DNA of 64,000 nucleotides from positions 39,575,501-39,639,500 of the forward strand of contig JAYKKI010000013.1 of NCBI GenBank assembly GCA_039881145.1, written 5' to 3'. The translations under genes were made by a program, and so were the position numbers. The notes under the pieces were generated by a model that was not told the DNA's origin, did not search any database, and was given only the letters and a program-made list of their open reading frames with translations. The first letter of the stretch is position 1. Every line of letters begins with the position of its first letter. This DNA is from Druceiella hillmani (taxonomy: Eukaryota; Arthropoda; Insecta; Lepidoptera; Hepialidae). Of this stretch, positions 61,027-64,000 are shown piece after piece.

Positions 61027-61245
61027 CACAATTAAATGAAACTGCGTGATGTAGTATTATTTCTACTTTCTTTAAGTTCTTTACCACGACCTAGGTTTCG
61101 TTGTATTACAATATCTTCAGGTGGGCTATTAGCAAAGATACCTAAACCTAGGTCGTGGTAAAGAACTTAAAGAAAGTAGAAATAATACTATATCACGTAG
61201 TTTCATTTAATTGTGAATTATGAATTTCTACAAAATTAACGCCAA
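61027..61245. mobile_element. Penelope/hammerhead-type fold-back, 72-bp near-perfect arms
   Basis: Left arm 61027-61098 and right arm 61144-61215 are reverse complements, with two mismatches in 72 bp. The spacer is 45 nt. The right side continues with GAATTATGAATTTCTACAAA and ATTAACGCCAAAT, shared with the 59.9-kb and 28.6-kb copies. The left arm plus spacer carries a complete hammerhead-like motif on the minus strand. The high arm identity means the inversion is young or maintained. Confidence 0.75.
61084..61124 (-). ncRNA. Hammerhead-ribozyme-like motif (minus strand)
   Basis: On the minus strand: stem I CCAC (61124-61121) with GTGG (61087-61084), core CTGAAGA (61120-61114), stem II ATTGT/ACAAC with one mismatch, GAA, stem III ACC-TA-GGT intact, cleavage C at 61088. 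As in the plus-strand copy, one extra T precedes stem II. The very short stem III is typical of Penelope-linked hammerheads, which are thought to act as dimers. Confidence 0.6.
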
Positions 61246-61484
61246 ATATATTCAATAACTTGTATCAGTTAGCTATACTCTTGTAACAAACAATACAAAG
61301 TATTTATGTGGCTTTTTTCCAAGAGGTCTGTAGTTTTCCAATCTAGAGATTGTATTTTGTTACACAGTTTATCACAGTTTTAAAGCTTACGTCATTTTTA
61401 TAAAATCGATGAAGCACATATTTAAAGTTTTGCTAACAACTGACACCCACCCCTGGTGTTGGAAAGTTACCTGTGTAATGTGTT

Positions 61485-62960
61485 ACCTGTGCTTATGGGT
61501 GGCACGGGATCAGACGTAAATATTTTCAGACCGATCATCATTCTCCCTGCACCGGTTAAATTATTTATCTTCATATTACATCGCAACGTCTATCTGAGCT
61601 ATAGCGCAGCATGGGTTTCGAGCCGGACATTCCATGGTTACGAAACTTGTATCTTTCCTTGACTGTGTTGCTTATTATGATGACCTCGTATATCAAATAA
61701 GTTTTGAATATTTCGACTTCCAGAAAGTTTTAGATCGTGTAAAAAACGATACCTTATTAAATCGCCTCTGCGAGGCTGGGTCTCTGATATAGTTTTAAGA
61801 TTTTTCTCTTCCTTTCTTGCGGAGAGAAATCAATATACACGAGTGGGTAATATTTATCCGAGACTTACTTTACTCAAGATCGATATTTTAGGTGCCATTG
61901 CTAGAAACTTAGTCGAGAGTGAGCCAGGGCTTGATTTTCGGGCTTCTATCTTTTACTTTTCTGATAAACGGTGTTAGTCGTGTGGGAAAGACTTACCGTT
62001 GTCTGATTTGTGGGTGACATGAAACTTTATAAAATCGTTAAGGATACAGCATATGCCGAATAGTTGAAGCGTGACATCAGCGCCTTCCTTGATCGGAGTG
62101 CAGCAAGCGGCTTACGACTTAACGCAAATAAATTTTCAACAGTGAATTAAGCCTAAGACACACTCATATTAAATACAAATAAAGGGTCAGCGAAATCTCA
62201 CTGCATTGTTTATAAGAAGTGGTGGATTTGGGAGACATATTGGAAACGCGATTGACGTTTCGTGGGCATACGGTGGATGTAGAAAATAAATCTGTACAAA
62301 ACTTGAACTCGTACTAATATGAACTAATATGAAAGATTTCCAATCTATGTCATCATTCGTCTGCTGTACTCTTCATTAGTGCAGAGTCGATTAAAATCTA
62401 TTATTTAGAGCCTACGCGAAGCCAAGCAAAACTTGATAATTGAACGTGCGGAAAAGACGTTCCTCTGATATCTGTGTATGAAAAAGTATAGTCATTATCC
62501 TTTCTATCTCCTACCAATTTTCTCTTGGGTATGCTAGCTTTCCATTTTTAGCAACTCAGAACAGACGCTGCGCTTACGAAATTTATCTCCCAGCTATTAA
62601 GAAAATAAATTATGTGCCTGTGTTATTGTATAAAATTTCATTCTTCGTATCTGATAATTTCCTACGTTCACGTAATCATAACCTGTTTTCTGTACCCCCC
62701 TCTAGAAGCAAATTATATGAAAATTCCTGCGGTTTTTCCATTCAACTGATCAACCACCTGATCGTGGTTACACCAGAATGTGATTTGTCTACGATAAGTG
62801 AAAATAAATTCGAAAAATTATATATATGTTATATTTTACAGTTCTTGTGTATTTTGTGTACATATTTAATGAATAACTTCTTTTGTCATAACTTGTTAAA
62901 CTGTAATTCGTTACGAATAGGTTACTTGTAATTTGTCTAAAAATATATGTAAATAAATAG
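61485..62960 (+). pseudogene. Jockey-like LINE fragment, copy 3 (longest)
   Basis: The most extended copy of the family also seen at 15800 and 31795. It starts with GTGSDVNIFRPIIILPAPVK (the 'N.RPISILP' motif). QHGFRAGHSMVTKL near 61598, FQKVLDRVKNDTLLNRLCEA near 61715-61775 and VGDMKLYKIVKDTAYAE follow, where active elements have FADD, so the catalytic Asp pair is damaged. Then come ISAFLDRSAASGLRLNANKF, the thumb and C-terminal region (for example FVSDNFLRSRNHNLFSVPPS at 62650-62710, ending ECDLSTISENKF), and an AT-rich 3'UTR with AAATAAATAG near 62950. Multiple stops and shifts. The endonuclease region is not visible. Confidence 0.85.
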
Positions 62961-63047
62961 ATTATTAAATAATAAATATACATTTTTTTTGTTTCCTTTT
63001 TTTAGTTACTTATACTTAGTATTTTTTGGTTACTTTAACTTATATAT
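62961..63047. other. AT-rich spacer with direct repeats
   Basis: CTTATACTTAGTATTTTTTGG (about 63009) is echoed by CTTATATATAGTATTGTC (about 63040), a diverged ~31-bp tandem repeat leading into the palindrome. Confidence 0.4.
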
Positions 63048-63111
63048 AGTATTGTCTTTTTCACTTACTATGTACTTTACAAAGTACATAGTAAATGAAA
63101 AAGAGAATACT
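63048..63111. repeat. 64-bp near-perfect palindrome
   Basis: The 31-nt arms 63048-63078 and 63081-63111 are reverse complements with two mismatches and a 2-nt centre (AC). The core is CTATGTACTTT/AAAGTACATAG. It could extrude a cruciform or fold into a stable hairpin RNA. Confidence 0.85.
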
Positions 63112-64000
63112 GACAAAATAGAATTGTCAGATTATGTAGCCAATCTGTACTTTACCTGATAGAATGTAGTCTGGATTTGAATATTATTATAATTAGAGGT
63201 GCGGCAATTTTTCAACTGCTGTCGCATGATATTCAAATAGATGGCATCGTCAAGTGAATAGCGTTGACAAATTAGCAGTGCATAGGAGGTAATGAAGAAT
63301 CCTATGATATTTTATAGGTCAGCTAACCCCGACAGATTCGTAAAAATTAAATGAACAAATAATGGATTTATTAGTATGAATTTTAATAATGTTACATGTG
63401 TTACAAAAATCAAGGGTAACCAAAAAAAATGGATACGCTAGGCCTTGACTTGACAGCTGACAAAATTTAACCAAAGAGAAAATCTTTATTTTTCGAGATA
63501 GAAACAATTTATTACTCAAGATCGATATTTTAGGTGTCATTGCTAGAAACTTAGTACGGTTGTTAATTTTCGTATTGTAATGTATAGCTGAGCAACGCGT
63601 ATTTTAAAATAATCGAATAATTTTAAGACAACTGATACGTTCTCTTATAAAAGAAACAGTCTAAACTACACTCTAGTATAATTTCATAATTTTCATTACC
63701 TACTTTAATATTTTTCGTTTAACTGTTCGTGCCGTAGAAAAATGTGTCACACAGAACTAGCAACTTATCTCAAAAAATTTCCCGCATAATACAGAAATGA
63801 AAAACATTATCATTGGTATTGCTACTTACAAAAGAAGCATCCATTTTAAGGTAATTGTTCCGTGTTTTACTTTTAACGCAGACGTATTTTTTTCATTTTA
63901 TTATAACTATATCACTTTAAAATTTTCCAAATCAGAGCAATATACACCACATATATGTTCTATAAATAAAATGCAATTTAAAAACATTAATAATATTAAA
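63112..64000. other. AT-rich DNA with one LINE scrap
   Basis: TACTCAAGATCGATATTTTA followed by GGTGTCATTGCTAGAAACTTAGT at about 63513-63556 matches 61870-61913 (inside LINE copy 3) with one mismatch. Both flanks differ completely. No other feature seen. Confidence 0.6.

Overview
This window reads as nuclear DNA of an arthropod, most likely an insect. It is strongly AT-rich and dominated by introns or intergenic DNA and decayed transposons. The transposons are typical of arthropod genomes: jockey/CR1/L2-type LINEs, a mariner, hammerhead-bearing Penelope-type fragments and a Helitron 3' end. There are no bacterial operons, no rRNA, no convincing tRNA and no intact protein-coding gene. The open frames in most of the window are short and AT-driven. 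A few look compositionally like exons, and these are listed as low-confidence candidates.

Layout. 1-15,000: unique AT-rich DNA with microsatellites, a candidate minus-strand terminal exon near 2.1 kb, a minus-strand LINE reverse-transcriptase C-terminus (4.1-4.5 kb), an exon-like stop-free frame (7.7-8.0 kb) and an old ~400-bp tandem duplication (10.8-11.5 kb). 15.1-16.6 kb: a mariner fossil abutting a jockey-like LINE fragment. 18.1-18.5 kb: a composite 114-bp minisatellite. 19.5-19.9 kb: a common arthropod interspersed repeat. 25.3-25.6 kb: a (TA)n tract duplicated together with 68 bp of flank. 28.6-28.9 kb: an old Penelope/hammerhead-type fold-back. 29.8 kb: a Helitron 3' terminus. 31.8-33.1 kb: a second copy of the jockey-like LINE.

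36,092-55,249 is the most striking region: three head-to-tail copies of a 6,390-bp unit. The copies differ at only four positions that I found. The unit ends inside a LINE reverse transcriptase. The two internal junctions are identical and carry a 12-nt filler that copies sequence from 15 nt upstream. The third copy continues into the rest of the same LINE (to about 55.56 kb), so the ancestral arrangement can be read directly.

55.6-64 kb: more AT-rich DNA with several long hairpins, two more Penelope/hammerhead-type elements (59.8 and 61.0-61.2 kb) around a large interrupted (TA)n array, and the longest copy of the jockey-like LINE (61.5-62.96 kb).

No functional pathway can be assigned. The window records element insertion, decay and recent local amplification. 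The best candidates for something biologically active are the hammerhead-ribozyme-like motifs and the very recent 6.39-kb triplication.
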